64,000 nt of DNA from Pseudomonas sp. 10S4 (GTDB taxonomy: Bacteria > Pseudomonadota > Gammaproteobacteria > Pseudomonadales > Pseudomonadaceae): assembly GCF_034344865.1 (NCBI RefSeq), contig NZ_CP133774.1, forward strand, positions 5,022,001 through 5,086,000. Direction: 5' to 3'. A model generated the notes under the pieces. It had not been told where the DNA came from and did no database searches. It worked only from the letters and a program-made list of their open reading frames with translations. Both the position numbers and the translations under genes were made by a program. This document shows positions 45,414 through 54,423 of this stretch, piece by piece; the first letter of the stretch is position 1, and every line of letters starts with the position of its first letter.

Positions 45414-45817
45414 GCTTTGTGCGGTTCGTTGGGAGGCAGTTTGTTGCTGGGTTTGCTGTGAGGTATTGGCGATTGGCATCGCAGGTCGCCTGGATGAAAA
45501 GAGTAAAAATTGTGAGTTGCCCAGATTTCCTAAGCGCACCCCACAGGCTGCTTTTGGCCCAGAGTGTGTAAAAACGCTGAGCCAAAATTGAAGTCTGCGT
45601 TTCTATGCCGAATCTGAAATTTATCGGCTGGTTGGCAGACCTGGATTTTGCGTAGAAACGCGATTTTCAGTTCTACTTTGGCGTGAGTAGATGAGGTGAT
45701 AACTGATCGAGTGAAGCGCCGCCCCGCGGACATGACTGCGAGTACCTGTCACACCCTGGCTCCATGCACGGGCCAGGCAATCTGGTCCAGATCCCGGTTG
45801 CTGGTAAAAATGCAAAC
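45414..45817. other. Intergenic region, no gene seen
   Basis: No supported coding sequence. AGAGTGTGTAAAAACGCTGA with AAACGC repeats (45575-45660) is reminiscent of insertion-sequence ends, but no transposase fragment or matching inverted end is visible, so I do not call an element. Confidence 0.5.
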
Positions 45818-45841
45818 CTGCCGATACCTGGGTATCGGCAG
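45818..45841 (-). terminator. Terminator of the halovibrin-like gene pair
   Basis: CTGCCGATACC and GGTATCGGCAG form eleven perfect pairs around a two-base TG spacer; on the minus strand the stem is followed by GTTTGCATTTTTA. It lies 24 bases after the stop of the gene at 45865. Confidence 0.8.
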
Positions 45842-45864
45842 ATCGGGTTTTGCCGTTTAAAGCC

Positions 45865-47104
45865 TCAGTAGGGATTACAGTGTTGCGCTACGGCTGTGGC
45901 TTGGTCGACGTACGGCCGCGCCGGTTCAAGGTTCCATTCGGGCTTGTTCCTGACAGGCTTGCCGTCGACGGTTGCTGCCAGATGACAAACCATTTGCCGG
46001 CGCAGTGACCCGCCATTGACGCTGTACGCCCTCCATTGCTGATCGTCTTTATGTTTGTTGTACAACTCGGCAAACATTCTGTCGGTCTGATCATCCTTGA
46101 TCGCGCGGCCGCAAGCGGTAGGCACCACCTGGAGCGACCAGGTGTTCGGTCCGAGTTTTGGATCGGGACGTTGTGCCCAGCTGCTTGATTCGATGTACTT
46201 GTCACAGAACTGTTGCGAGGGTGGAGGCGTGGTTTTGATGCACGAGAAGCTGGCCTTGCTCGTCGGGGTTCTTGGGAAATCAATCTTGACGATGTTACGG
46301 TCCTTTCCTGTCTTGTTTTTATAGTCCCGCTGATTGGCCAAGGCATCGTTCAAGCCACGTTGATCGCTGTAGAAAAAAGCCAGAATCGGTAGTTCGTCAT
46401 CTTTCGGGTTACCCAAGCGTAATTCTGTCTGGGTTTGAAACTCACGGGTGTTGATGACTTTCCGTGCCTCCATGAAGTTGCGAAAGGCGTCTACTCGATC
46501 CTTGCTGCTCATGGGATTGCGCATATTGAAGCCACATTGCAACTGGTCTTGCTTGATGTCGTTGTTGAACTTGGTGAAATGCGCAACCCAGGCATTCGCG
46601 CTAAGGATAGGGGGTGCCATGGCTTGGCATACGGCCTCTGTCTGGGCGGTGTTTTTATTGTTGCCACAGCCCCGATCGTCTCGAAAATCGGTCCAGGCGT
46701 CGTTGGGAAACGCACAATAAACATGCACCGGAGTCTCGGGATCGCGTACCAGATCTCTCGGAGTGATGATGTAGCCGTTCTGCGTACTCATGCCAGGATC
46801 TTCATAGCTGATGCCATCGGCACGCATAAAAGACGCGGCAAACGTACCCAGCTCTTTGGCTTTAGGGCTTGGATTCCAGACATCCCATTTCTGCCCCTTT
46901 GCCGGGTCGGCTCGGTGAGTGCCCCGGATCATCAATCCCGAACAGTCCGACGCCGGATCCTGCCTCGCAACTATCGACTGTGTTGTTGTACAACGTTTCA
47001 ACCCGTTTCAGCGTCTCCTCGCATGATTCGGCGTTGGCTAATGTCGTTTGCAAGAGCAACGGAAATATAAGTAATGACGTAATCCTGTTCAGACGTTTTT
47101 TCAT
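45865..47104 (-). CDS. Secreted halovibrin-like protein with C-terminal DUF2599-like domain (one frameshift)
   Basis: About 413 residues. Signal peptide MKKRLNRITSLLIFPLLLQT..., mature start ESCEETLKRVETLYNN. A slip near 46975 joins this to DCSGLMIRGTHRADP. The body has CSGLMIRGTH, VYCAFPNDAWTDFRDDRGCG, QCGFNMRN and LPILAFFYSDQRGLNDALAN, blocks I associate with proteins called halovibrin HvnA, secreted NAD-degrading enzymes of Vibrio fischeri. The C-terminus (YIESSSWAQR, TWSLQVVPTACGRA, WNLEPARP) matches the repeated domain of the neighbour. The name is tentative; NAD hydrolysis is inference. Confidence 0.6.
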
Positions 47105-47274
47105 GGGGCTACTTCCTTGTGGTTGGAACCGGTAGCCGGCGTGGGCGTCCATGCCGGTGCTACAGAAAACAGAAGGGTTCGTTGCACGCGCCAGCCTCAT
47201 TCGCCGACGACTTGCGCGACCTGCCGCGGACAACCGCAGCGCCCTCGGCAAGGGCGCCACAGTGCCCCGCAAAT

Positions 47275-48969
47275 TCAACGCTGCACTGGGTTGCAACCTG
47301 CGGCCCGGGTCTCGCTCTCCGACAACGCAGGCCTGAAAGGCTCGAGATTCCAGGGCGTCTTGCTGCGGTAGTTGACCAGTACGCAGCTCAATTGCTGGCG
47401 CATGCTGCCGGCGGAACTTTCATTGTCACGCCAGTTGCTATCTGCGCCCTTGAGGGTGAACAACTGGTCGTAAAAAGCCCCGGCCTGCTCGTTGGGCAAC
47501 GCGCGGCCAGCCGCCGTGGGCACCACGCTCAAGGTCCATTCATCCTTGCGGGTGCCGGGGTCGTAACGCTTGACCCAATCGGCAGACGCGATGTATTGCG
47601 GTGCCTGTAGCGGCAGCGGATTGCAACCGGCCTTGGCCGCTTCCTGGGGTGTGACATTGGGGCGAAACGGTTCCAGGTTCCATTCGGTCTTGGCCGGATA
47701 GTTCTGCACCAGACAGCTCAGTTGCTGGCGCATGCTGCCCGGTGATTTCTCGTTGTCGCGCCACTGGCTATCGGCTCCACGCAGCTCGAACAGTTCCTTG
47801 TACAAGGCGTCCTGGTCGCTGGCCTGGATCGCCTTGCCCTGAGCGGTGGGTGTGACCTGGAGGGTCCATTCGTTTTTCTTGCTGCCCGGGTCGTAACGCT
47901 CGATCCAGGTAGCCGCAGCGATGTAGCTGGGCGCCGGTTTCGCCGGCGTCGGCTGTGCACCGCCAGCAACCGTCAGGTCTATCGCCTGGTCGGCGGCGAC
48001 ATAGCTGAAACGCTGCTCCGCCGGCTTGGTGAAGTCCAGCCGCAGGACCGGCACGCTGTAGCCCTGTGCCTGGAGTTTCTTCTGGAAGTTGCGCGCGCTG
48101 TTCAGGCCGTCCTCCGGTTTCGGTGGCAACTGGTCACCGCGGGTGGCGAAGTTTTGCGTGCTGTTGACGTTGTAGATGAAGGCATCGATGTACTTCATGT
48201 TTTCGCTGCCGTCGTTGGTCGCCGAGGCATTCTTCAACATGAACTCGTTGACCTGGGCACTGAAGGCGAAGGGATCCTTGTTGGTGGTGTTCGGCCGGGA
48301 CTCGTGGACCCGGATCATGGCGTTCCAGTCACTCGGTTTTTCTGCGTTCCAGGAGCACTGGCTGTATTGGATCGGCCCCTTCATCAGTCCGGTGTATTTC
48401 TGGGTCCATTGCTCGGCGGTGCTGACTGTGGCTTCCGCGCAGGTGCCGTAGGCCAGGGCGGCGTTGCGGTTGTTCATCGCGCCCTGGGCCGCACGCGGTG
48501 GCTCGCGGCTGTCGAAGAAGCCGCAGCCGTACCATTTGCGCTCCGGCCCGGTACCGCCATCGAAGGCGTAGATGCAGGTCCAGCCCTGTTCCTTGATCGG
48601 CAGGTTCAAGGCCGCCGCATCGGTTGGGGTACGCAGGATAAAACCGGCCGGGTGAATGAGAATCCGGGTGCTCAGGTCCTTGCGGATCCAGGAGTAGGAG
48701 GTCGCGCCGATCTTGATCGCGTAGGGGCTGTAGTCCCAAGGGTTGAATGCCCCGTCGTTGACCATACGCAAGGTCACGCCGCTGCAGTAGTAGTGACCGC
48801 GCGCGGCACCGGTATCGGGTTCCTGGCAGGCGTCCTTGAGGACGTTGTAGTTGTGGTTGATGCGGTTCAGGGTCTGTAGCGGATCGAGCGGCGGCTGGGC
48901 GGCAACTGCACAGAACGCCAGGGGCAGGGTCCAGGCCAGGGCCATAGACGAACGAACGGCTGGGTACAT
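47275..48969 (-). CDS. Secreted halovibrin-like protein with two C-terminal repeats
   Basis: 564 residues. AAGGAG precedes the ATG at 48969; signal peptide MYPAVRSSMALAWTLPLAFC... to AVAAQP. The body has CSGVTLRMVNDGAFNPWDYS, WTCIYAFDGGTG, YGCGFFDSREPP and YIDAFIYNVNSTQN, matching the neighbour in order. Two repeats of about 103 residues follow (about 349-451 and 459-561), each with YIA-A-W--RYDPG---EWTL, GADS-WRDNE, GSMRQQLSC and WNLEPFRP, then GCNP; this may be the DUF2599 domain. It lies 254 bases after the beta-propeller gene, so it may have its own promoter. Confidence 0.6.
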   Translation of the reverse strand: MYPAVRSSMALAWTLPLAFCAVAAQPPLDPLQTLNRINHNYNVLKDACQEPDTGAARGHYYCSGVTLRMVNDGAFNPWDYSPYAIKIGATSYSWIRKDLSTRILIHPAGFILRTPTDAAALNLPIKEQGWTCIYAFDGGTGPERKWYGCGFFDSREPPRAAQGAMNNRNAALAYGTCAEATVSTAEQWTQKYTGLMKGPIQYSQCSWNAEKPSDWNAMIRVHESRPNTTNKDPFAFSAQVNEFMLKNASATNDGSENMKYIDAFIYNVNSTQNFATRGDQLPPKPEDGLNSARNFQKKLQAQGYSVPVLRLDFTKPAEQRFSYVAADQAIDLTVAGGAQPTPAKPAPSYIAAATWIERYDPGSKKNEWTLQVTPTAQGKAIQASDQDALYKELFELRGADSQWRDNEKSPGSMRQQLSCLVQNYPAKTEWNLEPFRPNVTPQEAAKAGCNPLPLQAPQYIASADWVKRYDPGTRKDEWTLSVVPTAAGRALPNEQAGAFYDQLFTLKGADSNWRDNESSAGSMRQQLSCVLVNYRSKTPWNLEPFRPALSESETRAAGCNPVQR

Positions 48970-49222
48970 TATCGACACTCCTTGTCGCACGAGATGATTT
49001 CCTTTAACGGATCAACGTAGTCAACTCAGACCTTCCGGTCAAATCAGTACTTGCTCACAGATCAACCTCCCGGTTCATAACCCTATCCATGACATTGGAC
49101 CGCACGATAGGTTTGGGGCGACCCCGTAGCGGCAGCGTGAATTTCACCCCTGTAAAGGATGTCCCCGGTTTCTACCCGAGCCGGCCCTTTCCCGCGTAGG
49201 TCTGGCGCCAGACAGGTGCTTT

Positions 49223-50278
49223 TCAGAGCTGCACCCGACGGAGTCTGCCGCTCAACGGGACGACGTTGTTGTCTGGCGTAGGCAGTGGCCGGCCCGCTAA
49301 TCCCATGCCTTCGCTCACCAGTACCGCATCCTTCAACACGCACAGGTTGGAAGGGGTATCCAGGTCGCGGGCGAGCACGGCCACTTGGGCTGTTTGCAGG
49401 TTGCAGCTCAACAGTCGACCCGTGAATCGGGTAAAGCCGCCATGGAGTACTTCGCCATTCCAGTCAGGCGGCAAGGGTTGCTGCAGACGGTTGCAGAGCT
49501 CCAGGACCAGCACGTTCCCCTGCGGACACAGCGCCAGTCCGGTAGGCAGTTGCAGACCGCGAATCAGGATGTCGATTTGCCCGCTGGCCGGCCAGACCCG
49601 AATCACTTGGCCTGCCTTGTCGGCAAAGTCGATGCCCTTGCGGGTCGGATCGCCTTGCAGTTCTCCGGAGAACAGGCTGATCAGCACGGCGTCTGTCGCC
49701 GGTTCGTACACCAGGGTCACGGGCACGGCTTCCTGGCCCAGCTCCAGTTCGGGTAATTGGACCAGTACGCGCTCGTTCTGGCCGGTGCTGAACTCCACCA
49801 ATTGATTGGTATCGGGTTTGACGGCCAGCCAGCTGCGCCGGGTCGGGTGGTAACACAGCGCATTCAGATTGCCACGGCTGTGAAACACCGGCTCGGGCGG
49901 GGTGTATTGCAGGTCCAGCAGTTTAGAGCCCTCGACATAATCGGTCTGGCTGACCAGACAGCGCCCGTCACCGCAGGCGATGTCCGACAGCCCCATGATT
50001 TCATCGCGCAGCATGCGGGCCTGCATGTTCATGGCGCGAAAACCTTGCGCGAGTATTTCGCGGGGCAGATAGGCGCCGGGGCTGGACGGATCCGGTCGCA
50101 GTCGACTGATACGGCCGCTGAAGGGCTGGTCTGGCAGGCCTGAGCCGGCTTCGGTCAGCAGCAGACTGCCATCGGCTTGCACACAGACGCCGCGGGGGTT
50201 CAGCAGGCCTTCAGCGATGATGGTGCTCGGGCACAGGGTTTCGCTGGGTCGCGCAGGGATATGAACGGGAATTTGCAT
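49223..50278 (-). CDS. ScyD/ScyE-like beta-propeller protein
   Basis: 351 residues without an obvious signal peptide. The start TIIAEGLLNPRGVCVQADGS and LLLTEAGSG match the ScyD/ScyE propeller pattern (VVAxGLxNPRGLxxxxDGxLYVxEAG), and PTGLALCPQGNVLVLELCNR repeats the blade motif later. In cyanobacteria ScyD and ScyE are encoded in the scytonemin (tryptophan-derived pigment) cluster. It follows the second VioB-like gene by 33 bases and closes the contiguous array that begins with the ebo genes. Function unproven. Confidence 0.65.
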   Translation of the reverse strand: MQIPVHIPARPSETLCPSTIIAEGLLNPRGVCVQADGSLLLTEAGSGLPDQPFSGRISRLRPDPSSPGAYLPREILAQGFRAMNMQARMLRDEIMGLSDIACGDGRCLVSQTDYVEGSKLLDLQYTPPEPVFHSRGNLNALCYHPTRRSWLAVKPDTNQLVEFSTGQNERVLVQLPELELGQEAVPVTLVYEPATDAVLISLFSGELQGDPTRKGIDFADKAGQVIRVWPASGQIDILIRGLQLPTGLALCPQGNVLVLELCNRLQQPLPPDWNGEVLHGGFTRFTGRLLSCNLQTAQVAVLARDLDTPSNLCVLKDAVLVSEGMGLAGRPLPTPDNNVVPLSGRLRRVQL

Positions 50279-50311
50279 AGGTCTCTCTCCATGGGCAAGG
50301 GGTGGGCGCGA

Positions 50312-52119
50312 CTACTGCGGCGGTTGCCACGGTTCACCCGTGAGATAGGCCCGCAGCAGTGCGCGCTGGCAGGGAGACATCGAGCGCACCACAGGCATGA
50401 ACAGCGTGGTGCCTTTGTAGGCATCCGAGGTTCGGGCGAGGATCGGATTCTTGGCGGCCATGATTGCGTCGGGCTGATTGAGCGGGATGTAACGAGACAT
50501 GGCGGGGAAGGCCAGGTAGTGAAAACGCAAGACGTTCGGATACATCAGCGGCCAGGTGATGGTGGTGCCCGCGGGGATGCCGAAGTCGGTCTGTGCGTAT
50601 TTGCGAAAGCTGGTGAAATAGCTGCCACTTGCAAGGCCGTTGACTGTGTAGGTCAGGGCGACGAAACCCGCCTGGGCGGCAGTACCCGGTTTTACCGTGA
50701 CGGGGAAACTGACGGCGAGCTGACCGGTGTTTACGGTCAGTGAGGCAGGGAAGTCGAGGAAGTCCCAGTTTTGCGGTTGATCGTATAAAGCAGGGGGGTT
50801 GCCTTCAGGTCGATTTCGGTAGCACTGTCGACCGGAACGCCCAGATGCCTGACCTGCAGGGTGATCGACAGGCCATTGGGGTGGTCCTCCAGATAAACGT
50901 TGCGCTGATCGGCATACACCCGATAGATCGATTCGGTTGCGTGAAGCGTCGACTTGTAGACCGTGTCGGGCGCGTTGATGGCCAGTGGGTTTTTCTGCAC
51001 CGCTAGCTGCTGGCTGGAACTCAGGGGCAGGTCGACGATGCCGCCATACACGTAGTAGTTGAACAAAGGGCTGCTGGTCGGGTCGAGGGTGGTCAGGGTG
51101 GTAGCGCCTGCAGTAATGGTGACGGGACCGTAATTAGCGTTGGGTCCGATGGGGCTAGTGATGTCGTCCCTGACGACCCTGAAGTTTTGTTTCGGGATGA
51201 CGTTCACCATGTCGATGCTCAGGAGGCCACTGTCGCCCAGATCGGCATAGCCGGTGCTATTCGTGTACTTGTTGACCAGTTGCCGGCCCGGCTGGCAGTT
51301 CATCGGTTCGTCGGCGAAGGCTGGGGCCAGTGTGCCGATGACCCGGCCGATGCTCGGGTTGGGGGTGTTTCTGCCAGCGGCATAATCGGCATCCAGTTGT
51401 TCGGTGGTCATCTCGGGGCACATTTCGAACATGACGAAGCGCAGGACGATCCCCGTTGCCCCCGGTGCCTGAATGATCGACTGCAGGCCACTGCTGTTCT
51501 GGTTCCAGCTCACGATGCTGCTCAGGGGAAAGGTCAGCTGAAACGTACCGCTGAGGCGGAAAGAACCCGGCGCATCCATATCCTCTGGCTCCAGAATCCT
51601 CTTTTTGACATCCAGGCTGCTGCAGACCGTGTTGGCGCGAATCAGCAACTGGATGTTGTCGCTCCCGCCAATCTGCAGGCCGCCGACGAATATCTGGGTG
51701 GTGTTTGTGGCGGTGGGGTCCAGGTCCACCATCATCGGGCCGGAAACAGGCCCCTGTCCGGTTACCGGGTCCACTGAACCGAGCAGATAGACAGGCTGGC
51801 CGACCTGATCGCCCGTCGTGCTGATGTTGCCCGGATTCCCCTGGGAACTGATCAAGGCGCTCTGCATATCAACGACATGCTGCCCGTAGTGATTCCAGCC
51901 GCCAGCGGTGTAGTAGTCGCCGTTTGGGGCATTGATCATGTCGTTCAGTTGATCGTCGGTGTAAGACTGGGCGCCCGGCGCCAGGGTCGAGGTGGTCAGG
52001 TCGAAGAGCGGCCAGCCGTCAGGCTCTCCTTGAGGGATAGTCGGGGAGTTGTTCGGCAAGCTGACATCCGTGCGGATGCCGCCCCAGAAATTCAGTCGTG
52101 GGCCGTTCAGGATGCTCAT
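50312..52119 (-). CDS. VioB/RebD N-terminal-domain-like protein 2 (one frameshift)
   Basis: About 602 residues. It opens MSILNGPRLNFWGGIRTDVS, the same opening style as VioB (MSILDFPRIHFRGWARVNAP, from memory) and as its paralogue at 54424-56790. A slip at about 50795 (poly-C) hides the last part: NWDFLDFPASLTVNTGQLAV, then FPAMSRYIPLNQPDAI and TLFMPVVRSMSPCQRALL, which aligns with the end of VioB's N-terminal half (YPFMSDKVFSLAD, YYMPSTRELSAPKARL). The ferritin-like catalytic half of VioB/RebD is absent. No signal peptide. It starts three bases after the cytochrome-like gene. Confidence 0.6.
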
Positions 52120-52122
52120 GAT

Positions 52123-53414
52123 TTATTCCTCGTCCTTGATGGTTTTGCCGATAGGCGCATTGGCGAATTTGAACAGGTAGGAGTAGTCGGACTTGTAGGG
52201 GCTTTTGACCGGTGTCGCCATGGAGTGGCAGTTCATGCAACTGCTGTTGGGCTGGATATAGCTCTCCATGGTCACGTTGGCCGAGAGCGAAGGCGTCGGC
52301 TGGCCCAGTGGATTGCCAGGGTTGTCCGGCATCAGCGGGCGTTGGGTGGTGATGAGCTGGTAATACTTCAACGCGCTTCTTTGCAGCCCCGGATCGGAGC
52401 GGTAATTGGCGTTGACCCCATTGGTGACTTCGGCAATCGGGGTGACCCGGTTCAGCGGGTTCGGGGTCTGGAACGTGGTGCCGGGTTTGGGTACGCAGAC
52501 CAAATGCGCGTCTTGAGTCTGCCAATCGCAGGGCGACTGGTTGAGGGTGACGGCGGGGGCCGCGGCGTTGAAGTAGGAATAGGCCGTGCCGGATGCCGGT
52601 TGGTCGACCCACTGGCCGTTCACCAGCGCCTTGGGCGGAACGTTATCGACCTGCTCGAATGTCGACCAGATCCACTGTGGATAACCGTTCGCCTTGGTGA
52701 TGATGTGCAGGCCCACCAGACCCAGGTACGCCTCGGTGACACCGATGCGCTGGCCTTGGTCGTTGAACTTGGCCACGCGCGCGAGCATGGTTAGGTAGTG
52801 GCTGGCGTTGTCAGCGGTCGTGAGGACGCGCCAGCTCGATTTGACCTCAATGACGCCATAGGGAAACTGGATGTTGTTGGCTTTGGAAACGACATCGGCG
52901 TTATAAAAACTGTTGCCGACGATGTAGTTGTAAGAGGTCTCGTTGGCCGAGATGTCGTAGTAGGTCGGGTTACGGGCCTGGTCGATCAGCCAGCCGCCGA
53001 CGGCCTGATCGACGGCATTCACCTGTGAGCTGTTCTTCAGCGCGGCGATGTTGATGATCCCCAGGCTTTTTGCGGCCTGCGGGCTATTCCACGGGCCAGG
53101 GTTGGTTGCTCCCGGCAGAAAGATTTCCTCTACGGTTTTGTAGGTCTGCCAGACGGTGTAGCCGGCATCCCCGGGCTGTTTGCTGCAGTCGGGATTACCT
53201 CGCTGCCCGTCCTGTGCCGGCCAGCTCAAGGCGATGAACATCTGCCAGCTGTATTGATCGAACAGATCCTGACTGGCGGTGGCGGCCGGCGCGGTGCTGG
53301 GGGCTGGCAATTCAGGTTGGTGGCCTGCGTCGACGGCATTGCCTGTTCCCGGGCCAGTGCCGGCAGACTGGCCAGGCCCAATAACATCACGGAGAGACGG
53401 AGTGTGGTTTTCAT
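52123..53414 (-). CDS. Secreted one-haem c-type cytochrome-like protein 2 (one frameshift)
   Basis: About 430 residues. Signal peptide MKTTLRLSVMLLGLASLPALA, with AAGGA before the ATG at 53414. A slip near 53300 (poly-C after LNCQ) joins the body, which begins SQDLFDQYSWQMFIALSWPA. Near the C-terminus SCMNCHSMA is a CxxCH haem-attachment site; only one is present. Shared with the paralogue at 56801-57940: an AWEL/SSWRV strand, GLHIITKANGYPQWIWSTFE and the C-terminal CxxCH. The rest does not resemble a classical cytochrome c, so the body may be a novel domain. It pairs with VioB-like protein 2. Confidence 0.7.
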
Positions 53415-53433
53415 GGCGATCCTTCGTCATTGG

Positions 53434-54356
53434 TCAGGGTTTGCGTTGCATGAGCTTGTTCCATTGCGCCTTGTGGCCGTTGCTCTGTGACGCCGGTGGC
53501 TCAAACAATTGGCAGGGCGGCGGATTCGACGGGCACATGGCGGCTACCTGTGCCCAGGTCTGGGCCGGGTCCGGTTTGGCGATGCGGAAGTCGGTGTAGT
53601 TCTGGCTGACGATGGGCGCATTGGCGACGCTGGTGTCCCCGGAAAAAAGAACGACTGGGGATGCCGGTACGGCGGCTGTCCCGACGGTTTTTTGTAAAAG
53701 GCATAGCCGAACAGGATCGGACCTTGCGGTGATTCGAGGTCCAGGGCGTAGGCCTGCACGCTGGCGTCGAGGTTTTTGCTGCGTTCGGCGCTGTAGGGCA
53801 GGTGCTCGATGAAGTCTTGCCGAGGCGGATGATTCATCGGTGAAAACATGCAGCAGGCCGGCATGTCTTTGGGGCGGTCTTGCGGGTACGTCAGGAAATA
53901 CGCCTTGTTGCCAAGGGATACGAACGAGCAGGTGTAGTTGTTGTTCTTGATCGGGAAGATCGGCAGACAGTACTTCTCGTAGTGCTCCATCATGGCGCCG
54001 AAGCCGTCGCCATCCGGCGGGATATAGGTCGTGTCGTAGTAGCTGGTCCCGCGGGAGACGGTGTAGTCCGCCGGGGTCAGAGTGGCAGGTGGGTTGCTGT
54101 ACGGCGGCTGATTTTTTTCGTAGTTGTGCATCACTCGGTACATGGTCCAGTTGCTGATCCAGAACGCCGGAAAGAACGGATCGGAAGGGTCGCCCGGTGC
54201 GCGTTTGGCGATGCAGTTGCCGTTCTGCTCATCGCACCCCTGGGTGTTGTGCACTCCCATGGTGAAGTAGATGGCGCCGCTGTCCTCCTGGGCGAAAAGG
54301 GCTGGGCTGAGCAGCAGGGTCAGCAGCAACAGTCGGTTCAAGATGCTGGCTTTCAT
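53434..54356 (-). CDS. Secreted cysteine-rich protein, unknown function (one frameshift)
   Basis: About 307 residues. Signal peptide MKASILNRLLLLTLLLSPALFA. The mature protein has GVHNTQGCDEQNGNCIAKRA, KYCLPIFPIKNNNYTCSFVS and ACCMFSPMNHPPRQ, rich in Cys, Tyr and Pro. A slip in a T run at about 53645 restores SGDTSVANAPIVSQNYTDFR, CPSNPPPCQLFEPPASQSNG and the end KAQWNKLMQRKP. That C-terminal ...HKAQWNKLM resembles the end of the cytochrome-like protein 1 (KRAQWQR). It sits between the two cytochrome/VioB-like pairs. No family recognised. Confidence 0.6.
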
Positions 54357-54423
54357 ATGACACTCCTGTGAAATTCCGGGTGACAGGCTCGTCACCCGGT
54401 GGTCCTGCTTGAAGCGTTGTTGT

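Noticed and set aside
45560..45700. Possible insertion-sequence remnant
   Set aside because: The GTGTAAAAACGC words look like element ends, but no inverted partner, target duplication or transposase piece can be seen.
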